Part shown: one piece after another, positions 20,011-31,243 of the stretch | How the letters are laid out: each line of letters begins with the position of its first letter | Numbering within the stretch: the first letter of the stretch is position 1 | NCBI GenBank assembly: GCA_963576735.1 | Contig: OY755174.1 | Coordinates: forward strand, 868,001 to 932,000 | DNA from: Bedellia somnulentella | Taxonomy: Eukaryota; Arthropoda; Insecta; Lepidoptera; Bedelliidae | Direction of reading: 5' to 3' | Length of the DNA: 64,000 nt | The notes under the pieces: model-generated | The model's input: the letters and a program-made list of their open reading frames with translations, nothing else | The model's database searches: none | What the model was told of the DNA's origin: nothing | Translations under genes and position numbers: made by a program

Positions 20011-21110
20011 GCCTAATAAATATAATAAAGTCAATTGATTTACTAACTAGTGCCAACAAGTTTCAGGACCATAAAACGGTGCTATGCAATAATTTTTACC
20101 AGAAAACTATGTTCGCTATTAAAACCAAAGGAATGAACATAAAAATCCATGGCATCGTAAACATGGCTCCAAAACAAACAAGACCTAACCTACACAACGT
20201 AATTTCAAACGATTTTGTTTCTTAAGCTATTGGGAATAAGTGTTATTATGTTTGCAGTTATAGTGTAAAAGGCTTAATAATTTTGAAGGCGTGCCTAGTT
20301 AGGCGTCCTTTGGATTTGTGAGAGGATTTGTCCACAGACTTTTGTACAGTTTTATTGTTGCATTGCTGCTGCTTTGTGGCCACTAATAATTTATTTTCAC
20401 GACTGATATTTATTTTGCAACGTTCACCGTTTCAGTCAATTAGGTATTGTCGTTTGCAGTATTTCTGTCATCGGGAAAAGAATAAAAGACATAAAACCAA
20501 AGCTTTGCACGACTAAATTTATATTGTGGGTAATGGAATATTAAATTATTTCCAGGAATATAATAAAACTAGATGAAAACCCGGCTTCGCTCGGGTGAAA
20601 TATGACTCATAAAACACATCTAGGTAGATACTTCTGCTTCGATTATTGTTTTTATCTATTAATTATTACTCAGTCAACACAACCTGCCGAGGTAGACGAC
20701 CACAGTCTAGGATACCCCATGGTAGCTCTTACCGCGTGCGGCCTAAGGGGGCTAATCGAAGAAAAAGGGGTATCCTAACGTGTGGCTCACTACCTACCTA
20801 CCTACTAAATTTGCCATCTTTACGAAGAGCCCTTGCTGCATCCTCTTTCGACAATTGTGACAATGTTTACCAAATGCAAGGAAATTCAGTTGTTAACAAA
20901 ATGATATAGTAGGTATCATTAAACAACAAACAAAAACAAAGACACGACCAATGAAAGATTTTATGAAGTACTTATGATTTTCGGCCTAATGTAATCAGAA
21001 CCAATTAATACAAATAGAGACGCAGAAACTGTCATTACTGCCTGGAATAGATATAGTCAGTCATGAATTATCCACTGAATTCGAACAAATGTGTTCAAAG
21101 TTCCAGTATA
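20011..21110. other. Unassigned stretch with small repeat marks
   Basis: CCCGGCTTCGCTCGGGT at 20580-20596 is a short hairpin often seen at repeat ends in animal genomes. A GC-richer patch at 20680-20790 is followed by a (CTAC)n run near 20800. No coding pattern is convincing. Confidence 0.4.
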
Positions 21111-21242
21111 GCAAGCATGAGCGCTATTTTATCGACACGATAACGGATAGAATGAGATGGCAGTATACGATACTAAGTAAGTGCGTAAGAGATGGCTCCT
21201 TCATCCCACGCGATAACTAGTTTAAACACGGCTCGTGCTTGC
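21111..21242 (+). mobile_element. MITE-A copy 1 (132 bp)
   Basis: The ends are GCAAGCATGAGCG and its imperfect inverse CGGCTCGTGCTTGC. The inside contains TTATCGACACGATAAC and TCCCACGCGATAACTAG. It is the same length as the copies at 21413, 29794 and 49367. Confidence 0.88.
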
Positions 21243-21268
21243 CCTTCTGGCTTGCATATAAAATTATG

Positions 21269-21404
21269 ATTTGGTCATTTTGTTGTACGAGACGAGATAT
21301 TTCGCGTCAAATTGTGAATGAAGTTAGCATGTATTGGTTGAGTTGTCTAGACTAGGCGTTTCATATGTATTGGAAACAGTCTGAGATTAGAACTAGAATT
21401 AACA
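21269..21404 (+). repeat. 136-bp duplicated block, copy 2
   Basis: Direct copy of 19602-19737, 1,667 bp downstream. It lies exactly between two MITE-A copies in the same orientation, 26 bp and 8 bp away. Confidence 0.93.
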
Positions 21405-21412
21405 TCTGAAGC

Positions 21413-21544
21413 GCAAGCACGAGCGCTATTTTATCGACACGATAACGGTTAGAATGAGTTGGCAGCATACGATACTAATTACGTGCGTAAGAGATGGCTG
21501 CTTTATCCCACGCGATAACTAGTTCAAACACCGCTCGTGCTTGC
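21413..21544 (+). mobile_element. MITE-A copy 2 (132 bp)
   Basis: It starts GCAAGCACGAGCGC and ends CCGCTCGTGCTTGC, so the outer 13 bp are inverted. It has the same internal TTATCG palindromes. Confidence 0.9.
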
Positions 21545-22110
21545 CCTGCTGATGGCGCTAGGCTGATTGTATTGTAATAAAATTAGGTGATGCACTATAG
21601 CGGATAAAAAAGTGGCAAAAACAATATTTTCGCGAAACGTCAATGACTGAAGAAAAGAGTATCTAAAGGTATAATAATAATTTCATCAAGGAGTACGGTA
21701 GAATCGAACGATACCTCTTTTAAAAAGTTTTCTTTGTGAAACGATTAAAAATTATTATAAAACGTAACATAAATGTCATCGGGTGTCAGTCACTATGGCG
21801 ACTGAAATTTACGTCACTAAGGTCTGTCAGCACCATTAGAATTTAGCCAATCACTTGACTATTTGAATTTTGCGGATATATGGTGTCGACTCAAAATCCT
21901 TATTTTTTTTATGTTTTATTATTCTGGTACAGTTTCAATCGAGTCTACCGTACGCCTTGACGAAATTATTGATATAGATAATTGTAATACGAGTATTTTA
22001 TGAGCGTTTCTATTCAATAAAACGCAAATACACAAAAGATCTTATAGACGTAGACTTAAAAGACCTCCACCGTCAACATTAACAAAAAGCATCTGCAAGT
22101 ATTTTTCAAT
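21545..22110. other. Unassigned stretch
   Basis: Nothing recognised. Confidence 0.5.
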
Positions 22111-22122
22111 AAAAAAATAGTA

Positions 22123-22210
22123 CATTCATACATACATATACTCACGGCGATATTTCCCTAGAAGGGGTAGCCAGAGCTAAGGAATTATAAATTCCTCAGC
22201 CACTTTTGGT
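22123..22210 (-). mobile_element. SINE-R, 5'-truncated, 12-bp TSD
   Basis: AAAAAAATAGTA lies at 22111-22122 and 22211-22222. Only the 3' 88 bp is present, from the CATA tail to CTCAGCCACTTTTGG. Loss of the 5' end with an intact 3' end and TSD is the mark of LINE-type retrotransposition. Confidence 0.95.
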
Positions 22211-22222
22211 AAAAAAATAGTA

Positions 22223-22854
22223 TTCAATAAAATATCACATTGAGTATTATTTTACGAACATTAATTATTTGAATTTAAATAGTTGTAAAAGCGACATCTT
22301 TCGAAATCAATCATCATCTGACTTATTTGAAAAATTATAGATGATATAGTTTTAATGAGACCTGATTTCAAGAAAGTAAAATCTAGAAAAAGCAGATTAA
22401 AATACTATTTTTCTATGTATACGTAATTTGTTTACCTTATTAATATTTCACGTACCGCGTTATAAAGTTACTGGACCAGTCTCCCAAAACAAACTTCGTA
22501 CAGACTTACAACAATCGTTTTGCAATTAATAGAACTTTACTTGTTAAATTTGTTGATCCTTATTGTTTCAAGTTCTGTAGCTTCGTAAATAAGAATCGAG
22601 TTGTTGATAAATAAGTCTCTTAAAGTTTTGATTATTGGTTTCGGCAGAATGTTGAAAATTGTACAAGATTCGTAAAGTTTTATTAGCTCCTTGAGTTCTT
22701 AGGATTCGGAGAAAACTCTCATATCATAAATCTGTTAAAAGAAATGGTACAAGTATTTTTTTCGACGGATTCATTTGTTTTACCAAGTTGAGTTTACGTA
22801 ATAATTAAAATAACATGTATGACAAAAACTATATATTTTAGTGGCTAAGAAGAG
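22223..22854. other. Unassigned stretch
   Basis: Nothing recognised. Confidence 0.5.
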
Positions 22855-23113
22855 CATACATACATTCATATGCTGATGGCTATAATTCTGAAGAAAAAAT
22901 AGCCAGAATTTCAGACTAAAGAAATCCTGAGCCACCTTTGGAAGCAGAGCCTCCACTCTACTCGTAAAAAGATTGTAAAAAAAAAGATTTTGGTGATAAG
23001 GTTTGCAGCCGTATCGCGCAAATATCACTTAAAAATCCCAAATTCTCTTAGTTACCTCTTACAAACACCTACAGGAATGGGGTAATGCTATTCTAAGCTG
23101 ATACTAAACAGCA
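22855..23113 (-). mobile_element. SINE-R copy, old
   Basis: Diverged over its full length: ATGGCTATAATTCTG, ATCCTGAGCCACCTTTGGAA and TTCTAAGCTGATACTAAACA. Confidence 0.75.
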
Positions 23114-23228
23114 TCTAAGCAACAATACATAGCATGCGAGTAGCGTTAATAATTTCCATGTGTATTTTTACGTACCCTTTACTTTACTTTTAAGAATATA
23201 TTTTAACTATTAATGGTTAAGTACGTTA

Positions 23229-23473
23229 CATACATACATACATATACTCACGGCTATATATTCCTAGAAGGGATAGCCAGAGCTAAGGAATTAGAAATTC
23301 CTCAGCCACTTTTGGGAATTTGAGTGGGGAAAAGATGGTAAAGGTTGTTGGTGATGGGTCTCCAACCACATCGCCCAAAAATCCCTTAAAAGCCCCAATA
23401 CCGTTAGTCGTCTCTTAAGTACACCCACCGGAAGGAATGGGGTAGTGCTATTCTAAGCCGACACTACACAGCA
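23229..23473 (-). mobile_element. SINE-R full length with 12-bp TSD
   Basis: TTAAGTACGTTA flanks it at 23217-23228 and 23474-23485. Young subtype; lacks the AAATAA after AAGATGGTA. Confidence 0.95.
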
Positions 23474-23485
23474 TTAAGTACGTTA

Positions 23486-23845
23486 AAAATTAAAAATTAA
23501 CTTTAATCAATTAGATACTTTTTAACTAATAATACTGGTTGTCCAACATTAAATTCACGAATTCTTTCCCATTCAAATACGGAGCCTCAATTACGACTAC
23601 GGAATCCAGCGTAGTCTTGCATTCGTAGCAACTTATAGTAAGTAGCACATGAATTTTCATATCGTTGAGTGTTAAGCATCATTCAAAATTATATGAGGTT
23701 TTTAATATAATTACAATTTTAAAAGCTGAAGCTTTTGAGAATTTTAAGGTAATAAACTACTTAGTTAAGTACGCCTACTTTACTACGGTATATACTTTAG
23801 GTGGTTATAAAGCTTGTTTGTTTTAAGTTTTTTTTAAATAAAAAA
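23486..23845. other. Unassigned stretch
   Basis: Nothing recognised. Confidence 0.5.
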
Positions 23846-24091
23846 CATACATACATATACACCCGGCTGTAGATCCCTAATAAGGGTAGCCAGAGCTAAG
23901 GAATTAAAAATTCCTCAGCCACTTTTGGAAAGTTGAGTGGGGAAAAGATGGTAAAACAAAGGTTGTTGGTGATGGGTCTCCAACCACAGCGCCCAATAAT
24001 CCCTGAAAAGCCCCAATACCGTTAGTCGCCTCTTACGTACACCCACCGGAAGAAATGGGGTAGTGCTATTCTAAGCCAACACTACACAGCA
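23846..24091 (-). mobile_element. SINE-R near full length
   Basis: ACCCGGCTGTAGATCCCTAA to GCCAACACTACACAGCA. The flanks AAATAAAAAAC and TAATTAAAAAAAC suggest a decayed TSD. Confidence 0.92.
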
Positions 24092-24440
24092 TTAATTAAA
24101 AAAACAGTTTAATTCACTTACCATATAAATTTGAAAACTCTTCCCTTCTCAGTTTTTTCTGATTAAATTGTTTATAATGCATAGTTTATTCATCAACAAC
24201 TCAATTCCTAGTTACAACTTTGTTCAATTAGATCAAAATTGAAGCTTAATTCCAAATTAGCAAGTACATGAGCTCTATTTGGCATACAAAGGTCCCACTG
24301 TGTCCTAATACGGGGCTCATAATCCTCTCAATAGGTGTCAGCCCATGAACGGATTACTGCGACGGTCGCGTTTGATTAATTTATTACACTGTCTGCTGTG
24401 ATGGCATGGATACTAGTTGAAATTTGAAATATTAGATTAC
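24092..24440. other. Unassigned stretch
   Basis: Contains a GC-richer segment at 24280-24400. No gene or repeat recognised. Confidence 0.45.
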
Positions 24441-24681
24441 ATACATATACCCACAGCTATAAATCCCTAGAAGAGGTAGCCAGAGCTAAGGAATAAGGAA
24501 TTTCTCAGCCACTTTTGGAAAGTTGTGTGGGAAAAAGATGGTAAAATAAAGGTTGTTGGTGATGGGCCTCCAACCGCATCGCCCAAAAATCCCTTAAAAG
24601 CCCCAATACCGTTAGTCGCCTCTTACGTACACCCACCGGAAGAAATGGGGTAGTACTATTCTAAGCCAACACTACCCAGCA
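24441..24681 (-). mobile_element. SINE-R near full length
   Basis: CCCACAGCTATAAATCCCTA to GCCAACACTACCCAGCA. It shares GCCAACACTAC with the copy at 23846, suggesting a common source. The flanks AATATTAGAT and AATATAAGAT are a plausible TSD with one change. Confidence 0.93.
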
Positions 24682-25260
24682 AAAATATAAGATATATCTA
24701 TGGTTCATTCAGACACAACAAAACTTACCTACTCATACTCAGGCCCTTTTATTTTTCTTGGGGTACATTAAATTCGCAATCATCAAAATCACTCTTGCTA
24801 CCTCACAGACTTCTTTACCTTCATCGAATACGCTGTATTTTTCTTCTCATTTCGGACTCTAACCTTTGGTAGATGGTTACCAATCAGTTCTTTTAACTTT
24901 GAAACCACGTGTAATATGTTGATGAATCATATTATTTTAGCTGTATTATAGTAAAAATACTACAGACATTCTTTTTCTGAGGTATACACAAAATCTGGAT
25001 GGCCAGAGTACTATTAACATCTCATGTTACCTTATGTTTTGAGTACTTACTTTTCTCACGGATAGAGTAAGAAAATTTAGTTATAGAGAAAAACAGAACA
25101 GTCATGTATTAGTGTATTTTGTATTCGCGACAAAATTGGCCAACATTTGTATTTCCACAAAGAGGACTAAACAAAATCAGCGTCTCGTTGCCTTCGTTTT
25201 AGTCTGTGATAATTGCGTTTCCAACTAAGAGTCAATTTGGCGTGGCTCCAAATTTTGCTT
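24682..25260. other. Unassigned stretch
   Basis: AT-rich. Nothing recognised. Confidence 0.5.
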
Positions 25261-25442
25261 AAAATAAAAAAAAAAAAAAAAAAAAAAAAAATAATCATTT
25301 ATTTCAAAATAAAAAGATAAATCTTTGTTTTTTGAACGTCAAATTTTAACTTAATACTAAGTTTACTTCGGATTCGGAAGGTGTTTTGTTGAGAGAAGAA
25401 CCCGTAAGAAACTCGTCAACACACATCTTTTTTTAACGTCCA

Positions 25443-28418
25443 TTACAATTTTGGTGTTAGCCCGGAAACATCCTGCACAGAGCCCTGATGACACCAAGCC
25501 ACTTCATCATTAATGTAATCATTGACATTGTAATAGGCTTTTGAACTAAGATTTCTTTTAACTGCTGCTTTGAATTTTGTTTCTGTTAAATTTAAAATGT
25601 CCTCAGGTATTTTATTATACATTTTTACGCATAACCCCATGAAAGATGTATTTACTTTTGACAATCTGTATTTTGGTACTGATATTTTATTGTTGTCTCT
25701 CAGGTTTCGAATATGTCTGTCACAATTTTTCACAAAAGAGGCCTGATTCTTTCTTACATACATAATATTTTCATAAATATATTGACATGGCAGTGTCATT
25801 ATATTTATTGTTTTAAACAATTCCCTCAGGGAATCTCGGGATCTCAAATTGTATATAGCTCTTATTGCTCTCTTTTGGAGAATAAATATGGAACCAACAT
25901 CAGCTGCTCTGCCCCAGAGTAAAATACCGTAAGACATTACACTATGAAAATAGCTGTAATAAACTAATCGAGCTGTCTGTACATCTGTCAAATGTCTTAT
26001 TTTCCTAACGGCATATGCAGCACTACTTAGCCTGCCAGCTAGTGAGCTAATGTGGGGTCCCCATTGGAGCTTGGAGTCCAGAGTTATCCCTAAGAAAACT
26101 GTGTCATCCGAAAATACTAACTTTTCATTATTTAAAATTATTTCGTTATCAACGCACCTAACATTAGGTAATACAAATTTAATGCATTTGGTTTTTTTAC
26201 CATTCAGTACAAGATTATTGGAAGCAAACCATGTTTGAATCTGTGAAACCGTGTTATTCACCTCGTCAATATTCTGATTATTTCTTTCAACGTCAAATAC
26301 TAAAGAAGTATCATCAGCAAATAACACTATCTCGGACATTTTCTCGACCATGAACGGCAAATCATTAATATAAACTAAAAATAAAAATGGGCCCAAAATA
26401 GAACCCTGCGGAACACCCATTTTTACATGAGTTCCAGGTGATATTGCATTATTGATTTGCACTTTCTGTATCCGATCCGAAAAGTAAGACTTTATTAATT
26501 TAAGTGCGTCACCTTGTATGCCATAATGTTCTAATTTAATAAAAAGGATTTCATGATCTGCACAATCAAATGCCTTCGTAAGATCGCAAAACAAACCAAT
26601 AGCATCATTTTTGCGTTCCCACGAATCAAAAATGTGTTTCATTAAGGCAACGCCTGCATCGGTGGTAGAGCGGCCCTTCGTAAAGCCAAATTGTTTTGGA
26701 TGAAACAATTTGTTTGAAGCGAAATGCAAAAGCATTTGATTGAACATTAGTTTTTCGAAAATTTTACTTAAAACTGGCAGAATTGATATGGGTCTATAAC
26801 CATCAGGACTAATTTTATCTCCTCCGGATTTAAGAAGAGGTACAATTTTACTATGTTTCATGAGATTTGGAAAGATTTTATTTCTTATACATTCATTAAA
26901 TATGTCTGCTAAATATGGAGACAAAGTTACAATAAAATTATGGCAAACTTTCACTGACATACCCCAAATGTCTTCAGAACTTTTTAGTTTAAATGATTTA
27001 AAACATTTTTCGATATCTGTAGGGCTGACATCTTTAAAACAAAACAAAGTTTCGCACCTATCAACATTTTGTTGTAACAAGTGTTGAGCTTTTATGACCG
27101 ATGTGTTTAAATATTCAGTTGTTTTTGATGGTATGTCAGTAAAATATTTTTCAAAAATACAAGCGATTTCCTCATTAGAGGTAGTCAGACCTTTATCAGA
27201 TCGAACACAGAACTCCTGATCACATGGTTTACCTCGGCCTGTTTGGGTGTTGATAATATTCCACACTGTTTTAACTTTATTATCGGATGTTCGGATACGT
27301 CGGCTTAGGTATCTGGCTTTAGCCTCTTTACATACTTTATTAAATATTTTTGAGTATTTTTTTACATATTCACTCAATTCATTATTATTACTATAAGCTT
27401 TTTGATCATATAAATCGAAGAGTTTTTCTCTTGATCTATAAATACTTGGTGTTGCCCACTCACAAAACTTAAATTTACTGGTAATAGTTAAATTTTTTAC
27501 ATTGAAAATTTCATTAAACTCATTTATCAGAACATTATAAAAGATATCATAGCTAGTATCTGAGTTTTTATTAATTGTAAATGTAGGCAACTTAGAGCTT
27601 ATTATATTTATATATTTTTCTACTTTACTAGCAGTAATATGCCTTTTTTTAATAACAATTTTTGGTTCTGGTATCTCTAGAGGAAAGCTAACAAAAAGGC
27701 CGCTGTGATCAGACTTTAGTTTATTTATAACACTTTTACTTGAAAAATCTGCATTAGTAAATACATTATCTAAGCATGTTTTGATTCTAGTCGGTTCCAA
27801 GAATAAATTTTCTAAATTGAACGATTGGAATAAACTCATCAACCGTGTTTTAAGATAACTGTCTTGTAGGAGATCCACATTGAAGTCTCCACATATTATT
27901 ATACGTTTTTTATTCCTGAAAACTTTGCTTAATACATCTTCCATTACATTTTCGAATTTATCATAATTTTGGTTATAAGGGGGTCGATACACACATACTA
28001 AGAAATAGTTTTTTAACTCTATGCAGGATAATTCCACGACTTGCTCAACGCTTAACTTTACAATATCATTACGAATTTTTGATTTAATATTATTTTTTAA
28101 AAATATAGCGGAGCCACCACAGGCTTTAGAATTGCGGCAGTAGTTGCTAGCTAAATAATAGTTTTCAAAACCAAATATGAGTTCGCAATTCTTAAGCCAG
28201 TGTTCAGTAACACATAAACAATCTATTTCATATTTTTCCAAAAACAGTTCTATTTCTAATTCTTTACAAGAAAACCCCTGAGTATTTTGACATACAAGTT
28301 TAAACTGGGAGACTCCTTGTAAAGTATTCTTTTTATTAATATTGCCAGAAGAACCTCCTTCCTTGTTTACAATATTGATGTTAGGTGACGACTTAAGGAC
28401 GACAGGAGGCTCTTCCAT
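25443..28418 (-). CDS. LINE ORF2: APE endonuclease plus reverse transcriptase
   Basis: Intact frame of 991 codons from the ATG at 28418; an upstream in-frame GTG at 28424 would give 993. Numbering from the GTG, the endonuclease spans about 41-250: CQNTQG, TEHW at 73-76, VYRPPY, GDFNVD at 179-184, LDNVF, SDHSGLF at 238-244. These are the Asn, Glu, Asp and His residues of the EEP family. The reverse transcriptase spans about 530-790: IVPLLKSGGDKISPDGYRPI, CDLTKAFD near 621 (motif A), MGVPQGSILGPFLFLVYIND near 671, and FADDTSLVF near 702 (motif C). The C-terminal 200 residues are the thumb and tail. The protein nicks target DNA and primes cDNA synthesis from the nick. The start lies 8 nt after the ORF1 stop, suggesting coupled translation. 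The high identity to the 7.8-kb copy and the intact frame suggest recent movement. Confidence 0.95.
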   Translation of the reverse strand: MEEPPVVLKSSPNINIVNKEGGSSGNINKKNTLQGVSQFKLVCQNTQGFSCKELEIELFLEKYEIDCLCVTEHWLKNCELIFGFENYYLASNYCRNSKACGGSAIFLKNNIKSKIRNDIVKLSVEQVVELSCIELKNYFLVCVYRPPYNQNYDKFENVMEDVLSKVFRNKKRIIICGDFNVDLLQDSYLKTRLMSLFQSFNLENLFLEPTRIKTCLDNVFTNADFSSKSVINKLKSDHSGLFVSFPLEIPEPKIVIKKRHITASKVEKYINIISSKLPTFTINKNSDTSYDIFYNVLINEFNEIFNVKNLTITSKFKFCEWATPSIYRSREKLFDLYDQKAYSNNNELSEYVKKYSKIFNKVCKEAKARYLSRRIRTSDNKVKTVWNIINTQTGRGKPCDQEFCVRSDKGLTTSNEEIACIFEKYFTDIPSKTTEYLNTSVIKAQHLLQQNVDRCETLFCFKDVSPTDIEKCFKSFKLKSSEDIWGMSVKVCHNFIVTLSPYLADIFNECIRNKIFPNLMKHSKIVPLLKSGGDKISPDGYRPISILPVLSKIFEKLMFNQMLLHFASNKLFHPKQFGFTKGRSTTDAGVALMKHIFDSWERKNDAIGLFCDLTKAFDCADHEILFIKLEHYGIQGDALKLIKSYFSDRIQKVQINNAISPGTHVKMGVPQGSILGPFLFLVYINDLPFMVEKMSEIVLFADDTSLVFDVERNNQNIDEVNNTVSQIQTWFASNNLVLNGKKTKCIKFVLPNVRCVDNEIILNNEKLVFSDDTVFLGITLDSKLQWGPHISSLAGRLSSAAYAVRKIRHLTDVQTARLVYYSYFHSVMSYGILLWGRAADVGSIFILQKRAIRAIYNLRSRDSLRELFKTINIMTLPCQYIYENIMYVRKNQASFVKNCDRHIRNLRDNNKISVPKYRLSKVNTSFMGLCVKMYNKIPEDILNLTETKFKAAVKRNLSSKAYYNVNDYINDEVAWCHQGSVQDVSGLTPKL

Positions 28419-28426
28419 TGTCACTC

Positions 28427-29170
28427 TTAAAAGTTTAAATTATGGTTTCCACCATCGCATACTAGAAGTAAGTTTCCCCTTATATTAAATATATGGGGGT
28501 CAGATATATTATATGCTAATAATTTAGCAATGTTCCGCTTTTGATTTAAGGGTATGTATACAGTACCCAGTCGAGAATTTGAATAAGGTAAAAACTTATT
28601 CAAATCCAAACAAAACAAATTGTCGCTTTGACAACATGTCACGTGACATATTAAATTATTCATAATATGAATATTGTCATTCTGCTTCATATTAAGTAAG
28701 TATGGAAAGGTACAAAATATAAATTTACATTTATATATTTTTTGTATTTCCAAAAGTTTATTTATACTTTTATTTAATAAATACTTATTTAATCCTATAC
28801 TATTGCCGACCAGTACGACAATCGTTGTATATTCGTCATAAGTGCCTAATAATATTCGTTCTACTATATAATTAAAGTTTGCACCCGTATAGCAATGGTT
28901 AATGACCTGTTGATTAAGATACTTATTTAGTATTTCGCCAAAACCTACGGCCATGCCGTCCGAAAATACTAATGTTCTGTTTGCCGGCGGCGGCGTGCTA
29001 ACAGTTGGTAATGTAATCCCATTACTTGGTCGGGGTGACTGAGATATAACGCTATTTGAGGAAATATGACTATTCAGAGTAGCCGTCTCTTTGTCTATAA
29101 GACTGCCGATATGTTTGTATCTTAAATGCAGATCTTCCTGACTAACAATCAGCTCACTCAGTTTATCATT
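28427..29170 (-). pseudogene. LINE ORF1, C-terminal part
   Basis: The open frame runs from the break at about 29170 to the stop at 28427. It starts with a polar, possibly coiled-coil stretch (DKLSELIVSQEDLHLRYKHI), then a Ser/Pro-rich linker (TPPPANRT), then TLVFSDGMAVGFGEILNKYL and YTTIVVLVGNSIGL. In CR1-group LINEs this position often holds an SGNH/esterase-like domain. FSDGM and VGNS sit where its first two blocks would be, so I infer that fold, but the catalytic Ser is not obvious. The N-terminal RNA-binding or PHD part is missing through 5' truncation. Confidence 0.75.
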
Positions 29171-29173
29171 CTA

Positions 29174-29793
29174 CCCGCAAATAAAACTGGCTATATATTT
29201 GAACTGAGTTTGAGGATTCTATTCTCTCGCGGATATAATATACAGCAATAATGAGTATTGTGTTATCATAATGTTATACTATATACTTAATGAGTATGAG
29301 GAAGTAAAAGTTTCTTCTTTGATTAAAATAATGTTGTAAACAGCTCGGGGTTATTATGTGTTTAAAGAAATACATAAAATGACAAAAAAACATCTGCAAA
29401 TGTGGTAAGGGCAATACGGTAAAAAACCAAACTTAAGTAAAAATTTAATCTCGGTTACGTACAACTGAAATTATTATTCATATTGGCTCTATATATCTCA
29501 ATAAATCACTTCCATTCAACTGTTGTATGTTTATCTTTTGAAAAAAAAACAAATCTAAAATGTACTATAATCTGTCTCATAAACTGAACACACCTAAAGA
29601 TCATAATTAAGTGCTGTAAATTTATAATGGCTAATAAATAAGGGTCCCCTGTCACAAAGGCTCAAGATACACACTTGAACATGGGTAGATACGGACCTCT
29701 TAAACTGTTCCGCGTAAATAATCCTTTATTGTGTACATTTGGGAGGCTCCTATTATGGAGTTATAATTAGGTCAAATTATAAAGAACTGTAGG
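29174..29793. other. Unassigned stretch
   Basis: Nothing recognised. The exact 5' junction of the LINE lies near 29170 but is not marked by an obvious TSD. Confidence 0.45.
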
Positions 29794-29925
29794 GCGAGCA
29801 CGAGCGCTATTTTAACGACCCGATAACGGTTAGAATGAGATGGCAGTATACGATACTAAGTAGCTGCTAGTAAGATGGCTGCTTTATCGCACGCGATAAC
29901 TAGTTTAAACACCGCTCGTGCTTGC
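29794..29925 (+). mobile_element. MITE-A copy 3 (132 bp)
   Basis: GCGAGCACGAGCG and CCGCTCGTGCTTGC at the ends, with AACGACCCGATAACGG and TTATCGCACGCGATAA inside. Confidence 0.88.
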
Positions 29926-30577
29926 CCTTCTGGTGTTCCATTTTTACTTTAGGTGGGTAATAAATACAGCTAGATATGCTTTTGTCTTTTTCTTCTCCAC
30001 AAAAATTTACATCATTGAAACATGAATATTATTAAGATGATTCCGTGTTCGGTGTAGTCCAGAATTGAAAACTTTTACCCAGCCGCTTAAGCTAAAGCCA
30101 CCGTTGAGGTATTTATGGGCTGTTGTGATGATTCTTGAATAAACTCATCCTACATTATCTGTTGACAACTCATGTTTCGTCAAGAAAATTCTAAGCTCTA
30201 TATATTTAAATCTAGTTTTACCCTATCTCAGAAAATATATTCATCGTTTCAAGCAGGTCCAAAAATTCGCTCCAAATTGTCTTATTTTCCTAAAAACCAC
30301 TCAGCGCATTTGGCACATTGGTCGGTAATACGTGCCAATTGCAACCTTGTTAGTGCCTATGCCAGTTTTGGCAAATGTTTTGCTAAATAAGCTTTTTCAT
30401 TACGAACATTCTAATATTAATAGTTAATGATGTTGCGTTATTAACAAATAAAAATATTTTTATTAAGTCATTTTTATTCTTTTGTAAATTGGTGTGAATT
30501 TCTGGAGATAAGAGAATTTGTATTAATACATATTTGCCATGAATATAGTTACATAAAACCAAGCCTAATCGAATATA
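29926..30577. other. Unassigned stretch
   Basis: A 72-codon open frame at 30172 has no recognisable motif and I treat it as chance. Nothing else seen. Confidence 0.45.
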
Positions 30578-30822
30578 TACATACAAATAATCACGGCCAT
30601 AAATCCCAAAAATGAGTGGCCAGAGCTAATAGAGCTAAAAACTTCTCAGCCACATTTGGAAGTTGATGCGGGACAAGATGGTAGACATAAAGTATCGTTG
30701 GTAATGGGTCTCCAACCGCATCGCCCAAAAACCGCTTAAAAAAGCCCCATAACCTTAGTCGCCTCTTACAACACCCCTGGGGCAAAAGGGGTAGTGAAAT
30801 TCTAAGCCGGCGCTACAGGACA
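30578..30822 (-). mobile_element. SINE-R copy, subtype B
   Basis: CACGGCCATAAATCCC, AAGATGGTAGACATAAAGTA and TTCTAAGCCGGCGCTACAGG. CCTAATCGAATA and CCTAATCAAATA flank it, a TSD with one change. Confidence 0.92.
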
Positions 30823-31019
30823 ACCTAATCAAATAATCTGAGTCAATTATGGGCTTCAATATTAAGCTGTATTTTTTATTATATAAGTTGTAACATGTCA
30901 CATACGCCTTCATTAGAAACTTTTATTGATACCAGTTTTAATTTTGTGAAATAAAATGTAATTAAAAATATGTTCTACCACTTTTCGGCAACCGTAATAA
31001 GCTAAATATTTTTCTACCC

Positions 31020-31243
31020 CTACTTACAGCTATAAATTCCGATGAGGGTAACACGGGCTTTAGAATGAACATCAAATCTTCAGTTATTATTGAAAGACGT
31101 ATAACAAATGGTTAAATAAGTGACTCTTGGAGGTGGGTTTCATATAATATCTCCCAAAAATTTGTAGAAAAGTCGCTTAAAATCCCTTCGTTACCTAGTA
31201 CAACACCCAAGAAAATGCTATTCTTACGCGGCACTACACAGCA
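31020..31243 (-). mobile_element. SINE-R copy, old
   Basis: Diverged: CTTACAGCTATAAATTCCGA, ATATCTCCCAAAAATTTG and ACGCGGCACTACACAGCA. Confidence 0.75.

Larger units (their letters stand above)
25262..29170 (-). mobile_element. CR1/Daphne-type LINE, nearly complete
   Basis: About 3.9 kb with an intact ORF2 and the end of ORF1. The 5' end breaks off inside ORF1 at about 29170. The coding-strand 3' end is ATAAATGATTATT followed by an almost pure T run (the A run at 25266-25290 on the plus strand). The 3' 1.25 kb is almost identical to the copy at 7806-9053. Confidence 0.95.

Noticed and set aside
30172..30390. 72-codon open frame
   Set aside because: No motif, no homologous copy in the window and AT-rich codon use; most likely chance.
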